12,760 nucleotides of DNA, from positions 1 to 12,760 of the forward strand of contig NW_026971965.1 in assembly GCF_026151205.1 (NCBI RefSeq). Direction: 5' to 3'. This DNA comes from Bolinopsis microptera. Taxonomy: Eukaryota; Ctenophora; Tentaculata; Lobata; Bolinopsidae. Positions 1 to 10,378 of this stretch are shown here, piece by piece. Position numbers and translations under genes: made by a program. Within the stretch, counting starts at the first letter, position 1, and the number at the start of each line of letters is the position of its first letter. The notes beneath the pieces are model-generated. The model did no database searches. It had not been told where the DNA came from and saw only the letters and a list, made by a program, of their open reading frames with translations.

Positions 1-780
1 CTAAAAATTTAAGAACCCAAAAAGAAGGTTTTTAAATGGACAAGTTTTGCTACCTACAGTAAGGTTATACTGGACAAGTTAAACTACTTAAACGTAAAAA
101 TTTTACTGGACCAAAAAGTTTTGCTAACTTTACATAAAAAAAAATTTTAAAAAAAATGTTAGATACTTTAAAAAAGTAAAAAGGAAAACCCGGACAATGT
201 TAGCTACGTTTACAGGAAAAATTAACTGGGGCAAATGTTACCCCACTTTTTAAAAAAATAAGAATAACTGGGCAATGTTTTTAGCCCCCTTTACAGTAAG
301 TTATACTGGACCAAGTTAGAAAACTTTACGTAAGATTATACTGGAAAATGTTAGCACTTAAACAGAAAAGGTTTTAACCCGGACAAATTTAAAAAATAAG
401 CTACTTTACAGTAAAATTTAAAAATGGACAATGGTTTTGCCCACTTTTTTCATAAAGATTTATACTGGAACAATGTTAGATTTTCTTTACAGAAGGTTAA
501 AACTGGCAATGTTTACTTTACTAACATAAAGGTTAAAAAACGGCAATGTTTCACTTTTAAAAAGAAAAGGTTTATACTGGACATGTTTAGTTTCTTTACA
601 TAAGGTTTTAACGGACAAGGGGTTTGAACTTTTACAGTAAAATTTTAAAAAACTGGGAAAAAATTTTTTTGCTACTAACATAAAAGGGGTTTTAAAGGGC
701 CAATGTTTTTTAATAAAAAAGCAACTTTTTCAGTAAAAATTATACGGAAAACCCGAAGCCCTTACTTTTACAGAAAAAGG
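1..780. repeat. Degraded 35-bp minisatellite array
   Basis: About 19 head-to-tail copies of a unit close to TACTGGACAATGTTAGCTAC followed by TTTACAGTAAGGTTA (35 bases). The recurring landmarks are ACTGGACAA, ATGTTAG, CTACTTTACAGTAA and GGTTATA. Copies average about 41 bases rather than 35, because runs of A, T, C and G have been lengthened and single bases dropped; this fits sequencing error on top of true divergence. The array is already under way at base 1, so its left end lies outside the window. The last recognisable copy fades at about 770-780. Across each unit junction CAGTA and TACTG are inverted repeats separated by AGGTTA, so each junction could fold into a small hairpin. No reading frame persists through the array, and the short open frames in it are fragments of the repeat. 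I do not know a named satellite family with this unit. Confidence 0.85.
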
Positions 781-1620
781 GAAAAAACCCAATTTCCCCC
801 ATTAAAAATTTTTAGTAACCATTTACTACATACACATGTTTTTTAAAAAAGGGAAAAGGTTTCCCCCCCCAATCGAATGGGAATGGGCCCCCGCAATCAA
901 ACCACCAAACGGCGGCGTAACAATTTTCCCCCCCCTTGTAAACCCCCGGTTTTTTGGTAGCCAAAACTTCTGTTGTGGGTTTTTTTTCCGATGTTTTTTT
1001 CAACACCCCGTAAAACTTAAAGCCCCTTCGAGACGCGGACCTTCCCCCCTTTTTTTACAGGTCCCGCCCCCCCTTGGCCCCTTTTTTCCCCAAAAAATTT
1101 GGGGCCTTCCATTTTTAAAAAGAAAACCCCGGTAGTCAAACCCCCCCCCCGGGGCCCCTTTTCAAAAAACATGTCCCCCCTTCCAAAAAGTAGCCCCCCG
1201 GAGCAAAATGAGAAAAAGCCAAAAAAGACTTTGATGCCAGCCCCCCCCCCCCTAAAAAAACTTCTTCTTGGGGCCCCCCCAAAGAAAAAAAAAACCCTTT
1301 AATCCCCAAGGAAAATCCTTTTCAAGGAGTTTTTTAAAATTGGAAAACCCCCAAAACGTTTTTTTTATCCGCTTTTTTTGGGGGGTTTTTCCAAAACTTT
1401 CACTCCCATAAAAAAAAAAAATGGGGGAGGCCCGCCAACCCCTATAAAATCCCTTTTTTTGGTTTTTGGAGTCCTTTTTTTTGGTCTGCTTATTCCCAAA
1501 ATGTTTTCCCCCGGGTGGAGAAAGGGCGCCCCCTTAGCCTTTTTGGGGTACGGGGAAATCCAGGGCCCCCCCCCCCTGTCGAATTGTTCCCATCCCCCCC
1601 AAAGAAAGTTTGGCCAAACC
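781..1620. other. C-rich run-inflated segment, no gene seen
   Basis: This stretch is dense in C runs of 6-10 bases and T or A runs of 5-11 bases. The frames open here, on both strands, give proteins made of Pro, Phe, Lys and Gly blocks, as expected when homopolymers are translated. I see no domain, signal peptide, RNA gene or transposon end. Scattered mixed-sequence islands, for example around 1025-1045 and 1640-1660, suggest real DNA under a poor base call. Confidence 0.5.
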
Positions 1621-1670
1621 CAAGGAAAAAACAAAGGTTTTGCTAACCTGCCGTCGACGGGTTTCACCCC

Positions 1671-2135
1671 TCAACCGGACAGCTCAATAACAATCATCCT
1701 TGATGAAAAGGTCCGCTGGGAGGCGCACTTGCTTACAGCCATGCATTGGGGTCCCCTTCTTTTGCATTTATTTCTGAGCCCAACGTAGGAGCTGTAAATG
1801 AAACCTAATAGATCAGTTGACCTCCTGTAGGCCCCTTCCCCCTGAGTTGTCCATAATAGCCCATGGTCACCCAGCAATAAATCGGTGTCCCCAGAAATGG
1901 AAACCTTTTCCCTCGACCGTCCTTCATCTCCTCTTCTGCAGCTGCCACTGCGCCTTCCCCTTGATGGTCTATGTTGGGTCTCAGCCAGAAATGCAGAAAA
2001 AAGTTTAGGCAGAAAATTTAAAGGACAGGAGGTTGCTTGAAATGTCACAACCCCCTGGACCTGTGGGCCTGAAGTTTTTAACACAACAAACCCATCTGTA
2101 GCGTCCAGCTCCCCATTAACCCCACGGCACTTCAT
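1671..2135 (-). CDS. Unassigned 154-codon open frame
   Basis: This is the longest open frame in the cleaner sequence. It begins at a real ATG (2133-2135) and ends at TGA (1671-1673). The frame stays open upstream of the ATG to a stop at 2205-2207, giving about 178 stop-free codons. The product has no domain I can name. It has a basic stretch at about residues 56-77 with eight Arg, six Cys scattered at 3, 37, 66, 124, 131 and 137, and no membrane segment or signal peptide. Unlike the frames around it, its codons are mixed rather than homopolymer-derived. It lies between the minisatellite and the isolated repeat copy, so it may be a piece of an interspersed element rather than a gene. It could also be chance. 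I have no homology evidence. Confidence 0.2.
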   Translation of the reverse strand: MKCRGVNGELDATDGFVVLKTSGPQVQGVVTFQATSCPLNFLPKLFSAFLAETQHRPSRGRRSGSCRRGDEGRSREKVSISGDTDLLLGDHGLLWTTQGEGAYRRSTDLLGFIYSSYVGLRNKCKRRGPQCMAVSKCASQRTFSSRMIVIELSG

Positions 2136-2180
2136 GTACCCCCAAAAAAATGACTGAAATATTCTGACATATTTTTTCCA

Positions 2181-2204
2181 GGCTACTTTACAGTAAGGGT
2201 TATA
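2181..2204. repeat. Isolated partial copy of the 35-bp unit
   Basis: These 24 bases (GGCTACTTTACAGTAAGGGT then TATA) match the second half of the minisatellite unit almost perfectly, with a G for A at the first base and one extra G. They are better preserved than most copies inside 1-780. The copy stands alone, about 1.4 kb from the end of the array, and the next bases (TCAATAG) leave the repeat. Confidence 0.7.
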
Positions 2205-2218
2205 TCAATAGTCCCCCC

Positions 2219-2227
2219 TATATAAAT
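2219..2227 (+). promoter_or_regulatory. TATA-box-like motif
   Basis: TATATAAAT follows a short C run and is followed by mixed, clean sequence (about 2228-2400). It matches a TATA box in form and lies just past the isolated repeat copy. No transcript start or gene is visible downstream, and such motifs are common by chance in AT-rich DNA. Confidence 0.12.
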
Positions 2228-2400
2228 GTTAGAGTGGAGCAGGTAAAATTCACCTCATCAGAGCAGTTTTCTCAGAAACTACAGAGTTTGGGAGGTGTGG
2301 GGTGATTCTTGTGCGTAACTACTTACCTGAGATAATGGGAAGCTGGTTAAATGGTAAATTAGTGGTTTTAGAAAAACATGAATTTTTCCTAATAAAAACT
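2228..2400. other. Clean non-coding segment
   Basis: Mixed sequence with normal run lengths and no long open frame. It ends where long homopolymer runs begin after about 2400. Nothing in it is recognisable as an RNA gene or element. Confidence 0.5.
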
Positions 2401-4207
2401 GTAAGATTATAAAGAACGGAAAGAAGGGGGAAGGTACCCCTTTATATCAAAAAAAACTTTTAAAAACAAAAAACCCCATTTGAGGAAATCAAAAACATTT
2501 GGGGTTTTAAAAAAGTGTTAAAAACGTTTTTATCCCTAACCGTTTTTAGAGGGTTCCCCCCCCCAAATAGTTTCCCCGGGGGGAGGGGGCCCCGGGGTGT
2601 GTATTAGTCCGATAGAACTTGATAAATTTCCCCGCAATTCTCCCCCTTTCAGCCAAAAAAGAAAAAAAAACTTTGCTACTCATATTCCCCCCTGGTTTTT
2701 GGAGGTTTTTAAAGTAAACCATGTAAATTTTTTTAAAAATACATAAAAATTTATTTAAAATTTTTTTTTTAAAAAAAGTTTTTTTCCCCAAATAATTCAA
2801 ATTTTTAAAATTGAAAAAAAGGGAAAGAAAAAAATTTTTTTCCAAGTTTTTAAAAAAATTTAAATTCCCCAAAAGGGTTTAAAATTTTTCAACAAAACCT
2901 TGACAAGGTGGGGTTTATCAAAAACCAAAAAAACCCTTCCCTGAAATAATGACACCAAACCTGCCCCGTTATTTCTTAAAAGGTTGATTTTTGGGCCCCC
3001 CCCCCAAATTGCCCTTATATTCTCCCTTTCCGTCCCCATTGGGGGAAAATTTCCTGCCACAAAATCTATTGCAAAACACGTTTCCCCCCAAAAGGGTTTT
3101 TTTGGGGGAAAAAAAGGGGGGAAAAGGGGCGCCCCCCGAACCCCCCCAGCCCTTTTTCCCAAACTTTCCCGCAAAGAGGGATTCTCCAAGAAAAAAACTG
3201 AAAAGAACCCATTAAAAATTTTCCCCCAAAAATTGCTGGGCAAAAATAAATAAATAAAATAAAAAAAACACGGGGAAGGGTTTTTTTTTTTGCCTGAAAA
3301 ATAAAGGTTTTTAAAATTTAAAAAAATTTTAAAAACACAAAAAACACAGCCACAAAAGTTAACACAAGGGTAACCCCCCAAATTAAAAGGAAGCCAAAAA
3401 GGAAATTTCAATTTAAAACAAGCCCCCCTGGACGTTTTAAGGAGTGTGTAACCATACTTCTTCGTCCCCCAAGACTTTTGCTGCAATTGAGCCTCCCCCA
3501 TTTAACTCTCACCCCCCCGTTTCTCCGGAAAAATTCGGCTTAGTGGAAACCGGGGGGGTTTTATGAACAAATCGGAAAAACCTTAAAACGACATCCCAAA
3601 GACCCCCACCCCCTTTGGGGGAAAGGGGCGGGACCCTTTTAGCTGGGAAATCGAACCTGGGGGAAAACCCCCTCCCCCATTAACCAAGCAAGAAATTTTT
3701 AATCAACTGAAGCCCCCGCACCCCCCAAAAGTTTGAAAAATAAAAGATACATTCCCCCCCCAATTTTTTTTCCCAAAAATTTAAAAGAACACCAATAACT
3801 TTTGAAAATTTTGGCCCCCCCCCTTTGTAGGGGTTAAATTAGTTTAAAAAAAGGAGTTTTTTTTTATAAAACAAAAAAAGGGAAAAGAACAAGATTGGTT
3901 TTCAAACAACAAAAAAGACAAGTTTTTTGTTTTCAAAAAACGTTTTTTGGGGGGGGACGTTTTTAAGCCCTAATTAAAATTGGCTAATCCTTCGGTTTTT
4001 AAAAAAAATAATTTTTTTTAGGCGAAAAAGAATAAAAATTTTAAAAATTTTATTCCCCCCCCCTGAACCAAAAATTAAGTTTTTTGGGGGAAAAAAAAAA
4101 GTTTTTTTTACAATTTTTGTATTTAAAATTCTTAGTTCCAGAAAAATTTAAAAATCAAGTAGGCCCCCAAAAATTTTTGTATGGCCCTTAACCCCAAAAA
4201 AAAATGG

Positions 4208-4223
4208 GCCCCAAATTTGGGGC
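4208..4223. repeat. Perfect 16-bp palindrome
   Basis: GCCCCAAATTTGGGGC reads the same on both strands. It sits in the run-inflated region, where blocks of G, A, T and C make such palindromes easy to form, so it probably has no biological meaning. Confidence 0.3.
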
Positions 4224-5013
4224 ACAAAAATTTTCACAACGTCCCCCTAAAACCTAAAAAAAAGTAATTTTTTTAAATAAACCCAAAAAAATTACCTTGG
4301 GGGGGTAAAAACTTTTTTACTGTTTTTAAACCAATCAGAAAATTAAAAAAGGGAAACCTTTTTTTTTTCTAAAAACCCTTCCCCTTGAAATTGGGGAAAA
4401 AACCGAAATTTTAATTAATTTTTTTTGGGGAAAATTTGAAAATTTTCTAATAAAAAAAGGGCCCCCCCCCCGTAAAAAATGAAAAGGACGAACAACCCCT
4501 TTTAAATTTGAAAACCATTAAAAAAAAAATAATTTTTTATTTTTTTTAACTTTTGGGGTTTTTAAAACTTTCCATAAGGAAAATTTTAATTTTTTTTTCC
4601 CATTTTTTCAGATCTATCATGCTATTTTGTAACAAAATTCCCCCTTTTTAAAAACCCCAAAAAAAAAAAAAAAAAGTTTTAAATTTTAAAACCAATTAAT
4701 CAACAAATTTCCAAAACAAAAAATTCCCCCAATAATGGGGAAAACCCCCCCCCCCTGAAACCCCCCAAAAACCCCGAAAATTTTTAGCAAAAACTTGCCA
4801 AAAAAAAATTTTTTAAACTTCATTTTTAAAAAATTTTTTTTTTTGGGTAACCTGTCACCTTTACCCGCAAAATACTAGAAAAAAATTTCAGAAACCCACG
4901 TTTACTCAAAAACTTTGGGAAAAAAAATAAATTTTTTGGAAAAAAAATTTTAATTTGAAACTTTTTTTTTGGGGGAAAAAAAAAGGGGGACAAAAAAAAA
5001 TCGAAAAAAGAAT

Positions 5014-5057
5014 CACTTCCCCTGCGCAGTGTTTTCCATGGGAAAACAGCGCAAGTG
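5014..5057. repeat. Bulged 17-bp hairpin or fold-back
   Basis: Three stacked inverted segments share one centre. TGTTTTCC (5030-5037) pairs with GGAAAACA (5041-5048) across an ATG loop. GCGC (5024-5027) pairs with GCGC (5049-5052), leaving AG bulged. CACTT (5014-5018) pairs with AAGTG (5053-5057), leaving five bases (5019-5023) bulged. That is 17 pairs in 44 bases, in an unusually mixed island within a run-inflated region. It could be the junction of a fold-back or miniature inverted-repeat transposon: CAGTGTTTTCC (5027-5037) is loosely like the termini of some hAT elements, though this is inference. A short structured RNA is another option. No open frame or transposase lies nearby. Confidence 0.5.
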
Positions 5058-6035
5058 GAAAACCCCAAAAAATAAAATTTTTGTTGCACAATAAAAATTG
5101 AAAAATTTTTAAATTTGAATTTTTACTAAAGTATGAAAAAGCCACCAAAACAAAAAGGTAAAAAAAATCAAACTTTAAATCAAAAAATGAGCAAAAAAGC
5201 CTAAGACCCTTTAAAAAAATTTTAAATAAGTAAAAAAAACACGCCCCATTTTCTCTAAAAACAAAAACTTTTTTTTGAGATTTTAAAAACCCCCCCAAAC
5301 CCCCTTAAAAAAAACCCAATTTTTTTTTCAATTTTGGGGAAGGGCACCCCAAAAAGGGGAAAGGGGGGGCCCCCCAAAAGGGGGGCCCCTTTTTTTTCCC
5401 CCGGGGCGCCAACGGCCCAAATTAACCCACTGTAGGGGAAGGGGCCAAAAAAAACGCCCCCACCCTTTTTTTTTCATTTTTTTGAGCACCAAAATTCCCC
5501 CGCAAATTTCCCGTTTTTTTTTTTTTTAAAAAAAAAATTTTTAAACAAAAAAAAACAAAAAGTCAACAATGACTTTATAAAAAAAAACCCCTTTTAAAAA
5601 CTCCCAATAAAACCAATAATTTTTTTCCCCATCTCAAATAAAAATTCAGCTAAATTAAAAAAAAAAAATTTCAGAACACCCTTTTTGGGGGTGAAAAAAA
5701 ATGGCCCCCCCCTCCCCAACTGGCCCCCCCCTTTGTTGGGGCCCCCAAAAAACAAATTTTTGAAAAAATGTGCCAATTAATAACATCTTAGGGGGGGCCC
5801 AAAACTTTTGGTTTGAATGGGGGGAAATTTTTTTTAAAAAAAACGAGGAAAGGCAAAACGTGGCGTTTTTTCTCTAAAAAACACTTTTAGAGATTTTTTA
5901 AAAAAAAAAAAAAAAAGAAAAAAAAAAGGGGGGACCCCCAAACCCCCTTTTAGCTAGACAAAACCTCACGGCAAATAGAACCAAAGTGGCCCCCTTGCTT
6001 GTGAACGGGGGCCCCCTCAACCCCACCCCCCGGCC

Positions 6036-6050
6036 GGGTTTGGGTTTGGG
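6036..6050 (+). repeat. Three GGGTTT-type repeats
   Basis: GGGTTTGGGTTTGGG sits between C-runs. It resembles a telomere-like or G-rich repeat, but with only three G tracts and in a run-inflated region it is most likely an artefact of local run structure. Confidence 0.2.
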
Positions 6051-6626
6051 AGCCCCCCCCCGGGGGTCATTTTGTCCCCCTAAAAAGGGGATACAAATAT
6101 AAAAGAGATTTTTCGGGGGGTTTTTTACCCCCTTAAAAATTTCCTAAGTTTTTCCAAATTTTTTCCCCCTTTTTTAAAAAGAGGGGGGGAGGGGGCGCCA
6201 ACAAGGGGGGGGAAAATTTTTTTTTACAGGGGTCCACAAAATTTTTTTGGTAAGGGTAAAAAATAAAGTTAAGTAAAAAATTGTACATCACCTAAATTCC
6301 ACAAAGTATTATCGCACACATTGGAAAATAAACCCTTTTTTTTTCCAAACAAATTTAAAAGGTAATAATTTTTTTCAATATTAAATCGAATAAAAACAAC
6401 ATAAAAAAATTAATTTAAATTTAAACCTTTCCCCCCGCGGAGGAAAGATTTTTTTAAAAATTTTCTTTTTCTACACAAGGATAAACCCCAAAAAAAAATC
6501 ATTTGGGGTTTTTTTTCCCTTTGGGGTCGTTCCTGTTTACATAATCATTTTTTTTTGGGAAAATAACAGTTTTTTTCACATAGCTTTTTTGTTCCAAAAT
6601 TACACAACCCGTAAAAATTTTGGAAA

Positions 6627-6649
6627 CCCCCCCCCCCCCCCCCTCCCCC
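6627..6649. repeat. Poly-C tract
   Basis: Seventeen consecutive C, one T, then five more C: the longest single-base run of C in the window. Its true length is uncertain given the run inflation around it. Confidence 0.6.
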
Positions 6650-9204
6650 TGATTTAAAAGTTTTAAAAGTGAACGACCCCCCGCCCCTATTTGAAAAAAA
6701 AACGGTACCTTCAATTTTTTTTTAAAACTTCTTTCGAAAAATTCCCCCAAAAATGATCCAATTTTAAAAAAAAACCCAAAAAAGAAAAAAGCATTTTTCT
6801 TCACCCCCCGAAGGGAGTTTTTGAAAACCCAAAAAAGGAACAACCCCCCTGGGAAAAAAAAGAAAAAACTGAAAAAATTTCCTGACCTTTGTTCCCCCAC
6901 CACTGCAACTAATTTGGAAAGAAAAAACCGATTTAAGCCTATCTGCTTTGGGTCGAAAAAAACCCCCGAAAAAAAATAATCAGTCAAACCATTAAATAAC
7001 CCAAAAAAAAGCTTCAAAGAGGCCCCACGAAAAAGTGAAAAAAATAGAAAAATTTAAAGTTTTACAATAAACCGCTTTAATTTTTATTAAATAAAAAAAA
7101 AAAAAACAATGGTTCAAACAAATTGTAATAAAAAGGAAATTACCTCAACCTTCCCCTTTTTGGCATAAAGAACCAGATTTTAACATTTTTTAAACCCGGC
7201 CCCCCCCCTAAAATATAAATCGCACTGAAGCCTGAAAAAAAATCATTTTGAAAAAATCACATATTAATTCTGTGAAAAAATTTTTTTTTAAAACGAAAAA
7301 TAGGGGTTTTAAAAGGGACTTATTTTTTTACACAAAAAAAAACTATATAAAAAAAATAGAAATTGTAACGAAATTGACCCCTTGCCCCCCCCAAAAAGGG
7401 TTAAAAAAAGAAAAAGCAAATGAATTAAAATGAATTTTTGAAAAGTGTTCAAAAAAATGTGCGGCTTTTTTGGGGCCCCCAAAAAACGAAAGCCAATTTT
7501 TTAGCCATAAAAATTAATTTCGAAAATAGGGGGGCAAATTCCCTTTAAATTTGAAAAAGTTTGTGTTCGGTACATTTTTAAAAAAGCGAAAACGATTTTT
7601 TAATGTTTTAGCGCATCCACACTAGGGCCCCCCGCCCCCGCCAAAAAAATTTTAAGAAAAAACCCCCCGAAACCACCCCTATCGGCGGATCGGAAAAAAA
7701 CAAAAAACCCAAATGGGCTTTAACCTTCGCCTTGGGGAAACCCCATTTTTCTCCCCTTTTTCCTTTTGAAGACCCCTTAAAAAATAGTTTTAAAAATGGA
7801 CCCCCAAAACCCCGACCCTGTGAAAATTCAAAATTGACATCGTAAATACTGAAAAAACAAAATTTTGAACATAAAAAAATTTTAAAAAAATAAAAAAAAT
7901 TTTTTAAATGGGGTTGCGAGAAAGCATAATTTAGTGCGCGGGGGGCCCCTCCCCCATAACCAATTTCCCCCACAAGGAAAAACAATAAACCAAATTGTCC
8001 CCCCCCCCAAATTTTGCCCCCTGGCACAACTTTTAAAATTTTCACGGACGAAAACTTTTTTTTTCCATTTTGGGCCCCCCGAAAAAACCCGGGGGTCCCA
8101 AAAATTTTATTTTTTTCTTTTTACTTTTAGGGGAAAAGGGGAAATAAACTTTAGTAGAGGGTTGGGGAAAAAAAAAAAAATAAAATTGCCGGATTTTTTT
8201 AAAAATTTTTTTTAACCAGAAAAAACTGTTTTTTTAGAGACTTTTAGAAATTTTTCACAATACCAAATTTTTGTATACCTTTTTTTGGAAAGATCAGTGG
8301 TTTTCCCCCAAAGGGGTGTTTTTTTTTGATTTGGGCCCCCGGGGTTTGGAAAAAAGTAGCTGAAAAGTTTTTTTTTGGGCCCCCCCCCTCCAGCCTTTTT
8401 TCCCCCCCGAACCATTTGTATGTTTTTAAAAACATAATAGCCTTTTAACATGTTTTTGTAAAAACCCCAATATCAGGTAAAGCCCCCGAGAAAAAATGCC
8501 CGGGTAAAAAAAAAAATTGACATACGTTTTTTCATCCACTTTTCCGCCGCCCGGAATTAAGCGCGCGCCCCCCGCGCCCCCCCAAGGCCCTAAAAATTTA
8601 CCAAATTCCCCCCGTAATTTTTACCAAATCGTTGATTTTTGTCGTAATTATTCGGGTATATGAAATATTTTTTTTTCGTTTGAAAACGACATTTGAAAAA
8701 ATTTGGGACGACCCCTTTTTTAATAGGGCTTTTTTACAACTGTCCGAAAAAAATTTTTGGGGGATATCGGAAAAATGATATAGTTTAAAAAAAAATGGGG
8801 CAAAATACGCTGGGTTTTTTAGCTGTAACATAAAATGTCCCCCCCATGGGGTGGAATATGCTTTAAATTTTTTCGGACCACTTTCTTTGTAAATCCCCAT
8901 ACTAAAGGGGTAAGCTTACCAATTTTTGTTTGCAATTGGAGATCGGGGAAAAAATTTGCCCTAACCAGTTTGCATGTGGGGTTTTTCGGCCCAAATGCAA
9001 GCGCCAAAGGGGCTCTGGAATAGGGGCAATCGGGAAGGATACTCCAAATATTTTTTTTTTTTTGGAAGAAAATTTTCTATTTTCTTCAAAACAAATAAAA
9101 TAAAATTTGTTTTGGGGGCCAAAATTTTTGCGGCTAAAAACCCCTCCTACAAGTCGGCCCGCCGCGCGGCCCCCACTGTCGGATGGTGGCCAACTACCTA
9201 ACGT

Positions 9205-9225
9205 AAACCCTTAGCCAGAGGGTTT
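9205..9225. repeat. 7-bp hairpin at the quality boundary
   Basis: AAACCCT (9205-9211) and AGGGTTT (9219-9225) are perfect inverted repeats around a 7-base loop, TAGCCAG. It lies just after the sequence becomes readable. There is no adjacent gene to end, so I do not call it a terminator. Confidence 0.35.
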
Positions 9226-10036
9226 TGCCCCGGGAAAATTAAAGTGATTTATGAAATTTTCGAAAGCACCTTTCAGTTTGTTAACGGGTGATACTCGTTA
9301 AAAATATCTGTTTTTCCCTTCTCATTAAACCCATATAAAAAAAATAAGTAAAAAGAATAAGGAAAAGGAAACGGGAATGAAGCCAATACCCAAAGTGAAA
9401 CCCCCCCCAAAAAGAATAAATTGAACCTTAGGTAAACCCTGGTGAAAAAAAGTAAACCCGAAACTGTAAGTAAAGAAAAAGACGGAAGGAAAAAAAGGAG
9501 AGAAGGAAATAATGTTTATGGTGAAAACATCAGCAAGATGACTTTGGCACCACCGGTTTTTTTCGGGGGTTTTAAATACCGTTACCGGTTTTAATGTGGC
9601 CAAAGACCCCCCCCGCAAATCACTCGTCAGTTTATCACCTGTTTCACGTTAAATGTGATGTCCCAAGGGATGTCCTGACATTTAAGGTATACTGGGATTT
9701 TGTACAGAAACTTTAAGGTGGTCTTTTTCAGAAGCTTTCTGAATTTACCTCTTCAGGAGTCTGTCCCTTTTAAAACCCTCTTGAAGAAAATGTCCTATAT
9801 AAAGGGTGGTTGGTAAAAACACAGAAAAAGAAAAACAAGGTCCCGAGAATAATGGAAAGAGTAACGAAAGAAGGACCTGACCGTAAAAAACATTTTTAAC
9901 CAACAAAAAAGGGAAATATTTACTGTTTTTGGGAAAAGGTGTACAAGACCACAGGAAAGTTTTAAGTCATCAAGGTTTTTTTGTAAAGCTTGGTGGGGGA
10001 CCCTGTCCCCCCGGCGTTATTCAAACGAGATGTTGA
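9226..10036. other. AT-rich non-coding segment with short repeats
   Basis: Readable sequence with no recognisable gene. The plus strand is purine-rich over about 9330-9540, so the minus strand reads as a Phe-rich hydrophobic open frame (9325-9618) that I regard as a composition effect. Small structures present: TTAACG/CGTTAA inverted at 9281-9301, two direct copies of GATGTCC at 9657-9663 and 9669-9675, a TTCAGAA-GCT-TTCTGAA hairpin at 9727-9743, and a TATA-box-like TATATAAAGGG at 9796-9806. None is tied to a gene. Confidence 0.4.
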
Positions 10037-10378
10037 TGTCGAAGGATAGTTTTACGGGACATTATTGGTCGGGCCCACAACCCACCCCCTCTCCATAAGC
10101 AGGGCCAGGTGGATAAAATGGACCTGATTAGGTTTAGAGAAAATGCAAAAAAGTCCCCTGGGGGTTTGAGGTTCGTCGAACATAACTGCAGTTTCTTTGA
10201 AGAGGAGCTTAGGGGAGACCGAAACTTTTTTCTTTGATTAGGCGTGTCATTAGTGGAATTCACCCACTTCCCTAGCGAAAAAATCAAACGAAACTGGCTA
10301 AATAGAATTCCCTCCCATGGGAATGCCTTTTCGTTTGGTACTAAAATCAGATCCCAAACAAAAACAAAAGTGGTTTAA
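10037..10378 (+). other. Open frame interrupted by one TGA, unassigned
   Basis: One frame is open for 66 codons (10037-10234), meets a single TGA at 10235-10237, and is then open for 46 more codons to TAA at 10376-10378. The translation has mixed, protein-like composition, with acidic and basic residues interspersed around 10118-10215, rather than homopolymer blocks. The minus strand is also open here (10021-10287) but only from a TTG, so neither strand has a convincing start. It could be an exon or a decayed element carrying one stop or one base error, or chance. No domain is recognised. Confidence 0.15.

Larger units (their letters stand above)
2400..9160. other. Homopolymer-inflated low-quality region, no reliable gene
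   Basis: Nearly 6.8 kb in which most bases sit in runs of four or more, for all four nucleotides, often arranged as A-run, T-run, C-run or G-run blocks. Mixed-sequence islands remain, for example near 5010-5060, 6270-6320, 8620-8700 and 8880-8990. Open frames of 60-213 codons exist on both strands, but their products are strings of Phe, Lys, Pro, Gly and Leu, and several overlap on opposite strands. These are what translated A/T/C/G runs give, not proteins. With run lengths unreliable, frame cannot be followed, so a real gene here could be hidden. I see no RNA gene, transposase motif or array. Confidence 0.7.

Noticed and set aside
1-780. The repeat array as a CRISPR array
   Set aside because: Copies are directly adjacent with no unique spacers between them. 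It is a plain tandem repeat.
2860-3501. 213-codon open frame on the minus strand, the longest in the window
   Set aside because: It lies wholly in run-inflated sequence; the product is Phe/Gly/Lys/Pro blocks, the opposite strand is open over part of it (2984-3253), and no motif is visible.
6001-6070. G-quadruplex or CpG-island-like patch
   Set aside because: The G and C tracts are adjacent runs in the inflated region, and only three G tracts have suitable spacing. Run lengths cannot be trusted here.
6499-7017. 172-codon minus-strand open frame, Phe-, Gly- and Lys-rich
   Set aside because: It contains long Phe, Gly and Lys strings made directly from T, C and A runs, including the poly-C tract at 6627. 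The frame has no independent support.
9325-9618. Hydrophobic minus-strand open frame resembling a membrane protein
   Set aside because: The plus strand here is A- and G-rich, so its complement necessarily reads as Phe, Leu, Ser and Pro. This is a composition effect with no family signature.
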